Assembly (NCBI GenBank): GCA_902779085.1
Contig: CACYZY010000002.1
Span: forward strand, 124,001-188,000
Direction of reading: 5' to 3'
Length of the DNA: 64,000 nucleotides
From: an uncultured Bacteroidales bacterium
Lineage (GTDB): Bacteria > Bacteroidota > Bacteroidia > Bacteroidales > Bacteroidaceae
Made by a program: the position numbers and the translations under genes. Positions 45,358 through 52,962 of the stretch are shown piece after piece. The notes beneath the pieces are model-generated. The model was not told the origin of the DNA. It worked only from the letters and a program-made list of their open reading frames with translations, and did not search any database. Within the stretch, counting starts at the first letter, position 1. Every line of letters begins with the position of its first letter.

Positions 45358-45388
45358 CAAAGGTACGGATTTCTTACATAATAGCAAA
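45358..45388 (-). promoter_or_regulatory. Promoter of the small RNA-like unit
   Basis: On the minus strand TTTG (45385-45388), then 19 nt, then TACCTTTG (45358-45365). Both elements match the Bacteroidota promoter exactly. Confidence 0.75.
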
Positions 45389-45492
45389 TTCTTGAACGCA
45401 AATAACGTGTTTTATAACATGTTTTAGCAATATCTATGCATTTGTTAAGAAAAAAAGCATTAAAACTGACTAAATGATTACATTATTTAAAA

Positions 45493-45524
45493 CTTGGCAA
45501 GAATAAGAATAATTATTATCTTTG
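45493..45524 (+). promoter_or_regulatory. Promoter of mutS
   Basis: CTTG at 45493-45496, 20 nt, then TATCTTTG at 45517-45524, ending 24 nt before the chosen GTG start. Confidence 0.65.
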
Positions 45525-45548
45525 AACCCAAATAAATGAAAGTAAAAA

Positions 45549-48158
45549 GTGAACACAGATATTGAAATGACACCCATGATGAAGCAGTTCTTGGGGCTAA
45601 AGGCCAAGAACCCTGATGCCTTGATGCTGTTTCGTTGTGGCGACTTCTACGAAACCTATTCGACAGATGCTGTTGAAGCTGCTGATATCTTGGGCATTAC
45701 TCTTACCAAACGTGCAAATGGCAAGGGGAAAACCATTGAGATGGCAGGCTTTCCTTATCATGCCCTCGATACCTATCTTCCCAAACTCATTAGAGCAGGC
45801 AAACGAGTAGCTATATGCGACCAACTGGAAGATCCAAAATTGACTAAGAAGCTGGTGAAGCGAGGCATCACAGAACTCGTTACTCCTGGTGTGGCCATCA
45901 ATGACAATGTACTCAATTATAAGGAGAATAATTTCTTGTGTGCAGTTCACTTTGGCAAACAGAATCTGGGTATTGCCCTTTTAGACATCTCTACAGGTGA
46001 ATTTCTTACAGCAGAGGGTGATGCAGAATATATCGACAAACTGCTTAGCAACTTTGCACCCAAAGAAATACTATACGAACGAGGCAAACGTGAGGCTTTC
46101 GAACAACGGTTTGGTACTCGATATTACACATTCCAGTTAGACGATTGGGCCTTTAACGAAAATACTTGCCGTGAGAAACTTTTGGATCATTTCGAGGTAA
46201 AAACCCTCAAGGGTTTTGGGGTGGAACACCTGAAAAACGGCATTACAGCCAGTGGTGCCATCCTACAATACCTCACGATGACGCAACATACGCAGATAGC
46301 ACACATCACTTCTCTAGCTCGCATTGAGGAAGAACGTTTCGTAAGACTCGACAAGTTTACTGTGCGCAATCTTGAGATTATTGGCAGTATGAATGAAGGA
46401 GGCAGTTGCCTACTGAATGTAATCGACAAAACCATCTGCCCCATGGGAGCGCGTTTGCTACGTCGTTGGATAGTGTTCCCACTGAAAGATGTGGCACCCA
46501 TCAATGAACGCTTAGACGTGGTGGAGTATTACTTCCGACAACCTGACTTCAAGACACTCATAGAAGAACAACTTCATCTAATTGGTGATCTGGAACGTAT
46601 CATTTCGAAGGTAGCAGTAGGCAGAGTAACACCTCGTGAGGTAGTTGCACTCAAGACAGCCCTCTATGCTATCGAACCTATCCGCAATGCCTGTTTAGAA
46701 GCAAAGAATCCTATCATCAATCACATTGGTGAGCAACTCAACATCTGTCTCACTATTAGAGAAAGGATTGAACAAGAAATCAACAACGACCCACCTTTAC
46801 AGGTAAATAAAGGAGGTGTGATAAAGACAGGCTTTAATGCAGAACTCGACGAACTTCGTCAGATTGCTTATTCTGGCAAGGATTACCTCCTTCAAGTACA
46901 ACAACGAGAGAGTGAAACAACGGGTATCCCCTCATTGAAGGTGGGTTACAACAATGTATTTGGCTATTATATAGAGGTGCGTAATGCTCACAAAGACAAG
47001 GTACCTGCAGAGTGGATTAGGAAGCAGACTCTTGTAAATGCAGAGCGCTATATCACTGAAGAACTAAAAGAATACGAAGAAAAAATTTTAGGTGCTGAAG
47101 ACAAGATACTGGTACTCGAGCAACAGCTATATGATAGTTTAGTGCAGGGTATTACTGAATTTATACCAGCTATCCAGGTGGATGCCAACCAGTTGGCAAA
47201 GCTTGATTGTTTATTGTCATTTGCTACCGTAGCAAAAGCCAACAAGTACATTCGTCCTGTAATCAGTGATGACGATGTATTAGACATACATAAAGGCCGT
47301 CATCCTGTCATTGAACAGCAACTGCCTTTAGGTGAGCAATATATCCCTAATGATGTAGAACTCGACACCCATAGTCAGCAAATCATCATTATCACAGGTC
47401 CTAATATGGCAGGTAAGTCAGCCTTACTTCGCCAGACGGCCCTCATCACACTAATGGCACAAATAGGTTGTTTTGTACCAGCAGAAAGTGCACATATTGG
47501 TTTAGTTGATAAGATCTTTACTCGCGTGGGAGCAAGCGACAATATTTCTGTGGGTGAATCCACCTTTATGGTAGAGATGACTGAAGCAGCTGACATTATG
47601 AATAACCTATCGCAACGCAGTTTGGTTTTGTTTGATGAGTTGGGTCGAGGTACGTCCACTTATGATGGCATCAGCATTGCTTGGGCAATAGTAGAATATA
47701 TCCACAACCATCCTAAAGCGCATGCCCGTACGCTTTTTGCTACCCATTATCATGAGTTGAACGAGATGGAAAAAACACACGAGCGCATCAAGAACTACAA
47801 TGTATCTGTCAAGGAGATTGACGGCAAAGTCATCTTCATGCGTAAGTTGGTTCGTGGTGGTAGCGAGCACTCTTTCGGTATCCATGTGGCCAAGTTAGCA
47901 GGCATGCCGAAGAGCATTGTCAAACGCGCAGATGAGATTCTCAAAGTATTGGAGAAGAACCAAGACAAAGGAGTAGATACCAAGCCTTTAGGTGATATTG
48001 GTCAGGCTGATGGTTATCAGCTGAGCTTCTTCCAATTGGATGACCCAGTGCTCTGTCAGATACGCGATGAACTGCTTCACTTAGATGTGAATAACCTTAC
48101 GCCACTTGAAGCCCTCAATAAACTCAACGACATCAAGCGCATTCTAAAAGGGAAATAA
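45549..48158 (+). CDS. mutS: DNA mismatch repair protein MutS
   Basis: MutS recognises mispairs and small loops and recruits MutL. The 869-residue protein has the N-terminal mismatch-binding domain with [14 protein letters not shown] (the F-x-E stacking motif) near residue 29, the connector, lever and clamp regions, and the C-terminal ATPase with Walker [14 protein letters not shown] near 616, [11 protein letters not shown] near 659, Walker [17 protein letters not shown] near 685 and ATHYHEL. The start is GTG at 45549 ([13 protein letters not shown]); an ATG at 45567 is a possible alternative that would remove six residues. Confidence 0.96.
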   Translation: MNTDIEMTPMMKQFLGLKAKNPDALMLFRCGDFYETYSTDAVEAADILGITLTKRANGKGKTIEMAGFPYHALDTYLPKLIRAGKRVAICDQLEDPKLTKKLVKRGITELVTPGVAINDNVLNYKENNFLCAVHFGKQNLGIALLDISTGEFLTAEGDAEYIDKLLSNFAPKEILYERGKREAFEQRFGTRYYTFQLDDWAFNENTCREKLLDHFEVKTLKGFGVEHLKNGITASGAILQYLTMTQHTQIAHITSLARIEEERFVRLDKFTVRNLEIIGSMNEGGSCLLNVIDKTICPMGARLLRRWIVFPLKDVAPINERLDVVEYYFRQPDFKTLIEEQLHLIGDLERIISKVAVGRVTPREVVALKTALYAIEPIRNACLEAKNPIINHIGEQLNICLTIRERIEQEINNDPPLQVNKGGVIKTGFNAELDELRQIAYSGKDYLLQVQQRESETTGIPSLKVGYNNVFGYYIEVRNAHKDKVPAEWIRKQTLVNAERYITEELKEYEEKILGAEDKILVLEQQLYDSLVQGITEFIPAIQVDANQLAKLDCLLSFATVAKANKYIRPVISDDDVLDIHKGRHPVIEQQLPLGEQYIPNDVELDTHSQQIIIITGPNMAGKSALLRQTALITLMAQIGCFVPAESAHIGLVDKIFTRVGASDNISVGESTFMVEMTEAADIMNNLSQRSLVLFDELGRGTSTYDGISIAWAIVEYIHNHPKAHARTLFATHYHELNEMEKTHERIKNYNVSVKEIDGKVIFMRKLVRGGSEHSFGIHVAKLAGMPKSIVKRADEILKVLEKNQDKGVDTKPLGDIGQADGYQLSFFQLDDPVLCQIRDELLHLDVNNLTPLEALNKLNDIKRILKGK

Positions 48159-48175
48159 ATCAAAAGAGCATCTTT

Positions 48176-50158
48176 TTAGAATTTAATCCTTGCTTGAAGC
48201 TGGAGGTCTGTTTTATTGCTTCCTGTAATTAGGTCATCACCACTACTAATCACCTCTCTATCAAAATAGTGAGTTTGTCCAAATTTGGCAATCAGCATAA
48301 ATGTCCTGCCCAAATCAAAACGAAGATGAGCAGAATAACGCACGCCCTCACCACTGAACGAAGGCGAATAGAACGTGTAAAGTAACCCTTTCTCGTAACC
48401 ATATACGCGAGCATCGTAGTCATCCGTATGGAAATAGGTAGCCTGCAAGTGTAGTTTCATCTTCCAAAACTGTAAACCAGCCAATTGCGTAACCTGCCAT
48501 CCATAACTGTGCTGTTGTTGGGAAAACACATTCCAATCAGCTGTAGTGCGCAACAACAGCTTATCTATCTGGTAACTAAGCCGATACCTAATTTGATGAT
48601 GATAGGTAGGCAATGTCTGTTGGCCATTCATTCCTGTTACATCACGTTCTTTGCGTTTGTAGCGATAATTCACATACATAGATAGCCGAGAAGTAGGCAA
48701 CCATTCCATACGAAATCTGCCCTCAAATCCACGAGAAGGTTTACTAATGCGATATTTCTTCCAAGGATGTGAGAAGAGATCAACTGATCCGAAGAAACGG
48801 AAATGAGCAATTGGTGAGACTTCTGCTGCTAAATACCAACCATTTTCATTCTGCACACTTCCCCCATCATTAAAGGCGTTAGCGAAATAAGCCCAATAGT
48901 CGTGCCGATAATAACGATGCAACACCATCAATTTATAAAGTTGAGAGGGTTGATAGACAAGACGGTTCAGCATTGCCCATCCCTTTTTTCCTTTCGCTAT
49001 CTCTCCTGCTAAATTCAAGTTTCGTAAACGAATTTGGTAATCCATCCCTATGTTATAAAAACCCTTACCATGCAAATTGTATTCAGCATAACCTGATAGT
49101 CGAGGCAGGTATTCTCTGTTGAACCCATACCACAACCCTGTTATCCCCACATCAAAACGGTTTTGGTGAAATGTCAAATGCCCACCAGCCACCTGCATAT
49201 TGAGAGCCCCTCTCCTATCAGCTTCAGTTTGTGAGCGATGTAACCCTGTTTTAGTAATAGAAGATATCACATCATTCTTGATAGTCCCATCCATCTTCCT
49301 GAGAGAATAAAAAGCTGATAAGTCGAACCCCTTCAATAGAGCTATTGTTGTAGCTACCCCACGAAAATAACCGATTTCATCGAAAGAAGCATGTTTACGG
49401 ATACCCGTTGATCGAGTTTCGGCAGTTGCCAACGAATAGCCTTTCCCCAATCGAAAACCACTGGCCATTGTCAGACCTTGACCAAACGACAACTTATAGT
49501 CACCTAAGGCCAACGCCTTAACTCGCCCCAGATTTCTAAGCAAAACATAAAAACCATAATGGTCGTAACCAGATTTATTATGTTGTTTAAACAAAGGCTC
49601 TCCTGCATCTTTCTCTGCTGTAAAACCAGCCTGTACATAGTCGCCATAGGCAAACTGATAACGCAGAGAATGATATTGAGGCGTACCCAAGTATTTTTTC
49701 TCATAACCTTTTCTTCTATAAAAGGGTATATCAAGCCTGGTAAGCACCTCATGGTTGCCTCGTTTGGCTATGTTCTTCACTTTAGGAAAGTGTTTTTCAT
49801 GTATGGGTGTATTCACCTGAATAAAAGGCAGTAACAGTTGGATAGTACGTATATCCATATCTTCCACCAACTGCAACTCATACATTGTCTGCATAGGCCC
49901 ATGCACGTAAATATATGCCAAAATATTTTCAATTTGCTGATCAGATAGGAAAGGCAATCGCTCCAGTTGCTCCTTGGTAGCATTGTTGAGGTCGATGGGC
50001 TGCGATAGTTCTTCCAACAACTCATCATAGTTGACCATTTCATCATCAGCAGCCAATTCTTCCAATTGCTCCTCCAAAAGTAAGTTGATTTCCTGCGCCA
50101 TCAGAATAGTAGGCAGGTATAGACATAAAATCGTTAGATAAAGTTTTATTGACTTCAT
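48176..50158 (-). CDS. Exported helix-hairpin-helix protein with an outer-membrane-like beta domain
   Basis: This 660-residue protein has a signal peptide (about residues 1-21, ending LMAQE), an acidic stretch, and a ComEA-like helix-hairpin-helix segment (about 52-112, with DLNNATKEQLERLPFLSDQQ and ELQLVEDMD). The rest, from about residue 145, is a beta-strand-rich region with many aromatic and Arg/Tyr residues, ending QLQARIKF with a terminal Phe, typical of outer-membrane barrels. HhH motifs bind DNA without sequence preference, so an exported DNA-binding or uptake role is possible, but no function is established that I can name. Confidence 0.75.
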   Translation of the reverse strand: MKSIKLYLTILCLYLPTILMAQEINLLLEEQLEELAADDEMVNYDELLEELSQPIDLNNATKEQLERLPFLSDQQIENILAYIYVHGPMQTMYELQLVEDMDIRTIQLLLPFIQVNTPIHEKHFPKVKNIAKRGNHEVLTRLDIPFYRRKGYEKKYLGTPQYHSLRYQFAYGDYVQAGFTAEKDAGEPLFKQHNKSGYDHYGFYVLLRNLGRVKALALGDYKLSFGQGLTMASGFRLGKGYSLATAETRSTGIRKHASFDEIGYFRGVATTIALLKGFDLSAFYSLRKMDGTIKNDVISSITKTGLHRSQTEADRRGALNMQVAGGHLTFHQNRFDVGITGLWYGFNREYLPRLSGYAEYNLHGKGFYNIGMDYQIRLRNLNLAGEIAKGKKGWAMLNRLVYQPSQLYKLMVLHRYYRHDYWAYFANAFNDGGSVQNENGWYLAAEVSPIAHFRFFGSVDLFSHPWKKYRISKPSRGFEGRFRMEWLPTSRLSMYVNYRYKRKERDVTGMNGQQTLPTYHHQIRYRLSYQIDKLLLRTTADWNVFSQQQHSYGWQVTQLAGLQFWKMKLHLQATYFHTDDYDARVYGYEKGLLYTFYSPSFSGEGVRYSAHLRFDLGRTFMLIAKFGQTHYFDREVISSGDDLITGSNKTDLQLQARIKF

Positions 50159-50199
50159 AATCGTTATGAATGAATTTTAAAAAATAAAAATATTGCCTG

Positions 50200-50207
50200 C
50201 AAAAGTA
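50200..50207 (-). promoter_or_regulatory. -7 box of the HhH/outer-membrane gene
   Basis: On the minus strand TACTTTTG lies 41 nt before the start at 50158. A second match, TATCTTTG at 50259-50266 on the same strand, could act as an upstream start. Confidence 0.5.
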
Positions 50208-50270
50208 AGTAAAATAGTTAATTCTGCCTTATAATTTGCCCTAAAAAATACAACATATCAAAGATAAACC

Positions 50271-50278
50271 TATTTTTG
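50271..50278 (+). promoter_or_regulatory. -7 box immediately before the DUF4294 gene
   Basis: TATTTTTG ends 4 nt before the ATG at 50283, so a transcript from it would have almost no leader. Confidence 0.4.
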
Positions 50279-50282
50279 TGAT

Positions 50283-50891
50283 ATGATTCGCAGATGCGCC
50301 ATATCATTTTTCGTACTGCTTTTCTGCATGCAGTTCACTTGCCAGGCACAAAACACAAACACCAGTCAGGCAGGGCAGATGTTTATTACCCGAGGTTGGG
50401 TATATCAGGGCGACACCATTCCTTGGATTCAACTGCGAACAGTGCATGTGTTTGAAGAGCTCAAATTCAAGAAAAAGAAAGACTACGAGAACTACCAACG
50501 TCTTATACGCGACGTTAAGCGTGTGTTGCCAATAGCCAATGAGGTGAATTCTGCCATTATCGAGACTTACGAATATCTGCAAACCATACCCAACGAGAAA
50601 GAACGCAAGCGCCACATCAAAGACCTTGAAAAAGGCATCAAACAGCAATATACCCCTCGCTTGAAGAAACTCACCACACGACAAGGTAAATTACTAATTC
50701 GTCTTATCGATCGTCAAAGCAATCAAACTACCTACGAGTTGGTTAAGGCTTTCCTTGGATCTTTCCGTGCCACCACCTATCAGGTCTTTGCTTCCTTGTT
50801 CGGATTTAGTCTGAAGAAGCATTACGACCCAGAAGGCGATGATGCCCTAACAGAAAGGGTTATCATCCTTGTGGAGAATGGCCAGGTGTAG
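50283..50891 (+). CDS. DUF4294 domain protein, exported
   Basis: This 202-residue protein has a signal peptide (MIRRCAISFFVLLFCMQFTC, cleaved near QAQ). The mature part begins with a short beta region (TRGWVYQGDTIPWIQLRTV) and continues as a helical domain rich in K/R (KFKKKKDYENYQRLIRDVKRVLP). It closely fits the DUF4294 family of Bacteroidota, which has no assigned function. It stands alone: the upstream gene is divergent and a terminator follows. Confidence 0.82.
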   Translation: MIRRCAISFFVLLFCMQFTCQAQNTNTSQAGQMFITRGWVYQGDTIPWIQLRTVHVFEELKFKKKKDYENYQRLIRDVKRVLPIANEVNSAIIETYEYLQTIPNEKERKRHIKDLEKGIKQQYTPRLKKLTTRQGKLLIRLIDRQSNQTTYELVKAFLGSFRATTYQVFASLFGFSLKKHYDPEGDDALTERVIILVENGQV

Positions 50892-50984
50892 GCTCTATTT
50901 TTTGATATTTCTTTTATTATTCATTTACTTTACACTGGCTGAGTGCATCAATCACATAACCCCTCAACATTACTGAGGATAAAC

Positions 50985-51018
50985 AATATAGGGGAGGCCA
51001 CAATGGTCTCCCCTATTG
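50985..51018 (+). terminator. Terminator after the DUF4294 gene
   Basis: TAGGGGAGGCCA pairs with TGGTCTCCCCTA (one G-U pair), extended by CAATA/ATTG, followed by a T-rich run. It lies 94 nt after the stop, and no gene is evident in between. Confidence 0.75.
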
Positions 51019-51043
51019 CTTTATTTAAGATAGACTCTTTTTC

Positions 51044-51075
51044 CCTCGTTAGGAAAAAATAAATTCCTCACGAGG
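51044..51075. repeat. Inverted repeat at the left edge of the repeat region
   Basis: CCTCGTTAGGAA and TTCCTCACGAGG form a 12-bp stem with one mismatch around an 8-nt A-rich loop, bordering the tandem array. Confidence 0.6.
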
Positions 51076-51157
51076 AAATAAAATTGGTTGAGCGGAAGTA
51101 AAAAACGGCTTAGAGGAAGTAAAAGGGCAGCTTAGCAGAAGTAAGCCACCCGTTTAG
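51072..51157. repeat. Tandem array of degenerate 22-nt units
   Basis: Three exact 22-nt units start at 51092, 51114 and 51136, sharing (g)GAAGTAA near the start and TTAG at the end. A less similar 20-nt unit with GGAAATAAAA precedes them. The middle of each unit varies. The unit period equals that of the array at 15109-15330, though the sequences differ. Confidence 0.65.
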
Positions 51158-51169
51158 CGCTAGCAGATG

Positions 51170-51193
51170 CCAAAATTCTCATGAGAATTTTGG
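51170..51193. repeat. Perfect 24-bp palindrome
   Basis: CCAAAATTCTCA followed directly by its reverse complement, with no spacer. It separates the tandem array from the decamer cluster. It could be an operator, a recombination site or a cruciform. Confidence 0.7.
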
Positions 51194-51233
51194 TTGGAGA
51201 GAAATATAGGAAAGAAACAAATTATTGCTAAAA

Positions 51234-51434
51234 CATGCCGACATACCGACAAAGCAGCTTAACATGTTGTGCCATTGAAAGTTAACATGTCGGTATGTGT
51301 GCTTTGACATACCGACAAGATGCCAACACACTCGGAAAATGTCGGTATGTTGTCGGCATGTTATCTCTTACATCCCGACACGCTTTTTGATTGTTATTCA
51401 ACATATTATATGGCAATGTCGGTATGTCGGGATG
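51234..51434. repeat. Nine copies of TGTCGGnATG in both orientations upstream of a VirE-like gene
   Basis: Copies on the minus strand start at 51234, 51242, 51308 and 51371; on the plus strand at 51288, 51340, 51351, 51417 and 51425. The outer 18-bp doublets (CATGCCGACATACCGACA and TGTCGGTATGTCGGGATG) are inverted repeats of each other with one mismatch. Two stem-loops have exactly 10-nt loops: 51288-51317 (perfect) and 51351-51380 (one mismatch). The pattern is iteron-like. The following 51435-51652 is leader-like sequence without an evident gene. Confidence 0.85.
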
Positions 51435-51532
51435 TTTTACGTAAATTCTTCATCAATATTTTATCATAATCTCTCTGTAAAAATAAATTTGAAATAAATA
51501 CCCATAAAAACAAAAGCTATCGTTATTTTACG

Positions 51533-51540
51533 TATCTTTG
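51533..51540 (+). promoter_or_regulatory. -7 box upstream of the VirE-like gene
   Basis: TATCTTTG lies 112 nt before the ATG at 51653, implying a leader of about 105 nt. No TTTG is found at -33. Confidence 0.5.
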
Positions 51541-51652
51541 TATCTGCATAGCTAAAAAGGAGGCCTGTGACATCGACTTAACCACTCTTTCTCCCATCCC
51601 TTTGCTTTTCTGAAATGCATGCAATTATTTATCTTTAAACACATTTTTCTTA

Positions 51653-52840
51653 ATGATTAAAGACCTTTCTAAGGGGCAAAGTGCCATTTATTTGGTAGAA
51701 TGCTTCCTGCAAGAAAACTACGAGTTCCGTCATAACGTGCTTAGCGGAAAGACTGAATTCAGGGAAATCAACGATAACGGTAAGACTGGGGAGTGGTCTG
51801 CCGTTACCTACAAAACAATGAACTCCATCGTACGCAAGGCGAAAATGGAGCGTATTGGTAAAAATTCCCCACGCACTGACATTGAGGAGTATATCAACTC
51901 GGATGCCGTGAAAGATTTCGATCCCATCAAGGATTATCTGACTCATCTGCCCCAATGGGATGGCAAGAACCATGTGGCCGACCTATTTAACCGTATTCCC
52001 GGACTTACTTCCGAGCAACTGAATTGGTGCAGCACCTGGCTCCGCTCAGCAGTGGTTCATTGGTTGGGACTTGAGCAATTGCACGGCAACGAATGTACAC
52101 CTATATTGATAGGCCGTCAGGGATGTGGCAAGACCACTTTTGCCTATAGGTTGCTGCCTCCTGAACTCAGGATGTATTTCCTCGACCACATCAACTTTGC
52201 CAACAAGTTTGACCAGGAAATGGCACTTACCCACAACCTCATTGTCAACATCGACGAGTTTGCCAATATGAAAGGCAGTCAGCAAGGCAAACTCAAACAG
52301 ACACTTTCAAAACAGAAAGTCAACGGGCGTCCCATATTCGGTAAGAGCCAAGAAGACCGCAGGCGCTATGCTTCGTTTCTCGCCACTACTAACGACGAAC
52401 ATCCACTGAGCGATCCTACAGGTAGCCGTCGTTATCTGTGTCTGAGAATACCCAACAAGATGATGATCGATAATGAGATACCCATTGATTATGGTCAGCT
52501 CTATGCGCAAATCATGTATGAAATCATGGAAATGCACACTCCTCATTGGTTTACCACCGAAGAGGAAGAGCGTATCCAACAGCTGAACCAAACTTTCATG
52601 AAGGAAGAGAGCCTGCAGAGCATGATTGGCTACTTCTTCAAGGTGGCTAATGAAGATGAGACGGGCGAATGGATGCTGATGGGACAGATTATCGAGAGCA
52701 TGCAATGCGCCTATCCCAAGTTGACGGATGACAAATCAACCAGGGTGAAACTCGGTCAGGCTTTGAAGGTGATGGGTTGCCAAACCAAAGAAACCCGCCA
52801 AGGCATGAAATACAAACTATTGGAATACAGAGCTGCCTGA
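51653..52840 (+). CDS. VirE/VapE-like P-loop ATPase
   Basis: This 395-residue protein resembles the virulence-associated E family, whose P-loop domain is related to phage and plasmid primase-helicases. DYLTHLPQWDGKNHVADLF near residue 93 is the usual entry. Walker A is LIGRQGCGKTTFAYRL near 152, Walker B LIVNIDEFANMKGSQQ near 197, and FLATTNDEHPLSDPTGSRRY near 242 holds the sensor and arginine-finger-like residues. The C-terminal part (about 315-395) resembles DUF3874 and may be a winged helix. There is no primase domain. It stands alone behind a repeat-rich region, with no integrase or tail genes nearby, so it may be a remnant of a mobile element or a resident system. Confidence 0.82.
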   Translation: MIKDLSKGQSAIYLVECFLQENYEFRHNVLSGKTEFREINDNGKTGEWSAVTYKTMNSIVRKAKMERIGKNSPRTDIEEYINSDAVKDFDPIKDYLTHLPQWDGKNHVADLFNRIPGLTSEQLNWCSTWLRSAVVHWLGLEQLHGNECTPILIGRQGCGKTTFAYRLLPPELRMYFLDHINFANKFDQEMALTHNLIVNIDEFANMKGSQQGKLKQTLSKQKVNGRPIFGKSQEDRRRYASFLATTNDEHPLSDPTGSRRYLCLRIPNKMMIDNEIPIDYGQLYAQIMYEIMEMHTPHWFTTEEEERIQQLNQTFMKEESLQSMIGYFFKVANEDETGEWMLMGQIIESMQCAYPKLTDDKSTRVKLGQALKVMGCQTKETRQGMKYKLLEYRAA

Positions 52841-52869
52841 AAAAACAATATGCTGTCAACATAAAGTGA

Positions 52870-52901
52870 ACCCCTGAAATTAGTTTAATAACTTCAGGGG
52901 T
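52870..52901. terminator. Terminator between the VirE-like and TonB receptor genes
   Basis: ACCCCTGAA pairs perfectly with TTCAGGGGT around a 14-nt AT-rich loop, between two convergent genes. The T run is weak. Confidence 0.65.
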
Positions 52902-52962
52902 AACTTATTTAAGCGTTCTCCGCATATTTAAAACACCACAAAAATCAATTTCCTTAATCTAA

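Noticed and set aside
51072..51434. A CRISPR array
   Set aside because: Repeats are too short and variable, occur in both orientations, and have no constant repeat-spacer pattern; no cas gene is in the window.
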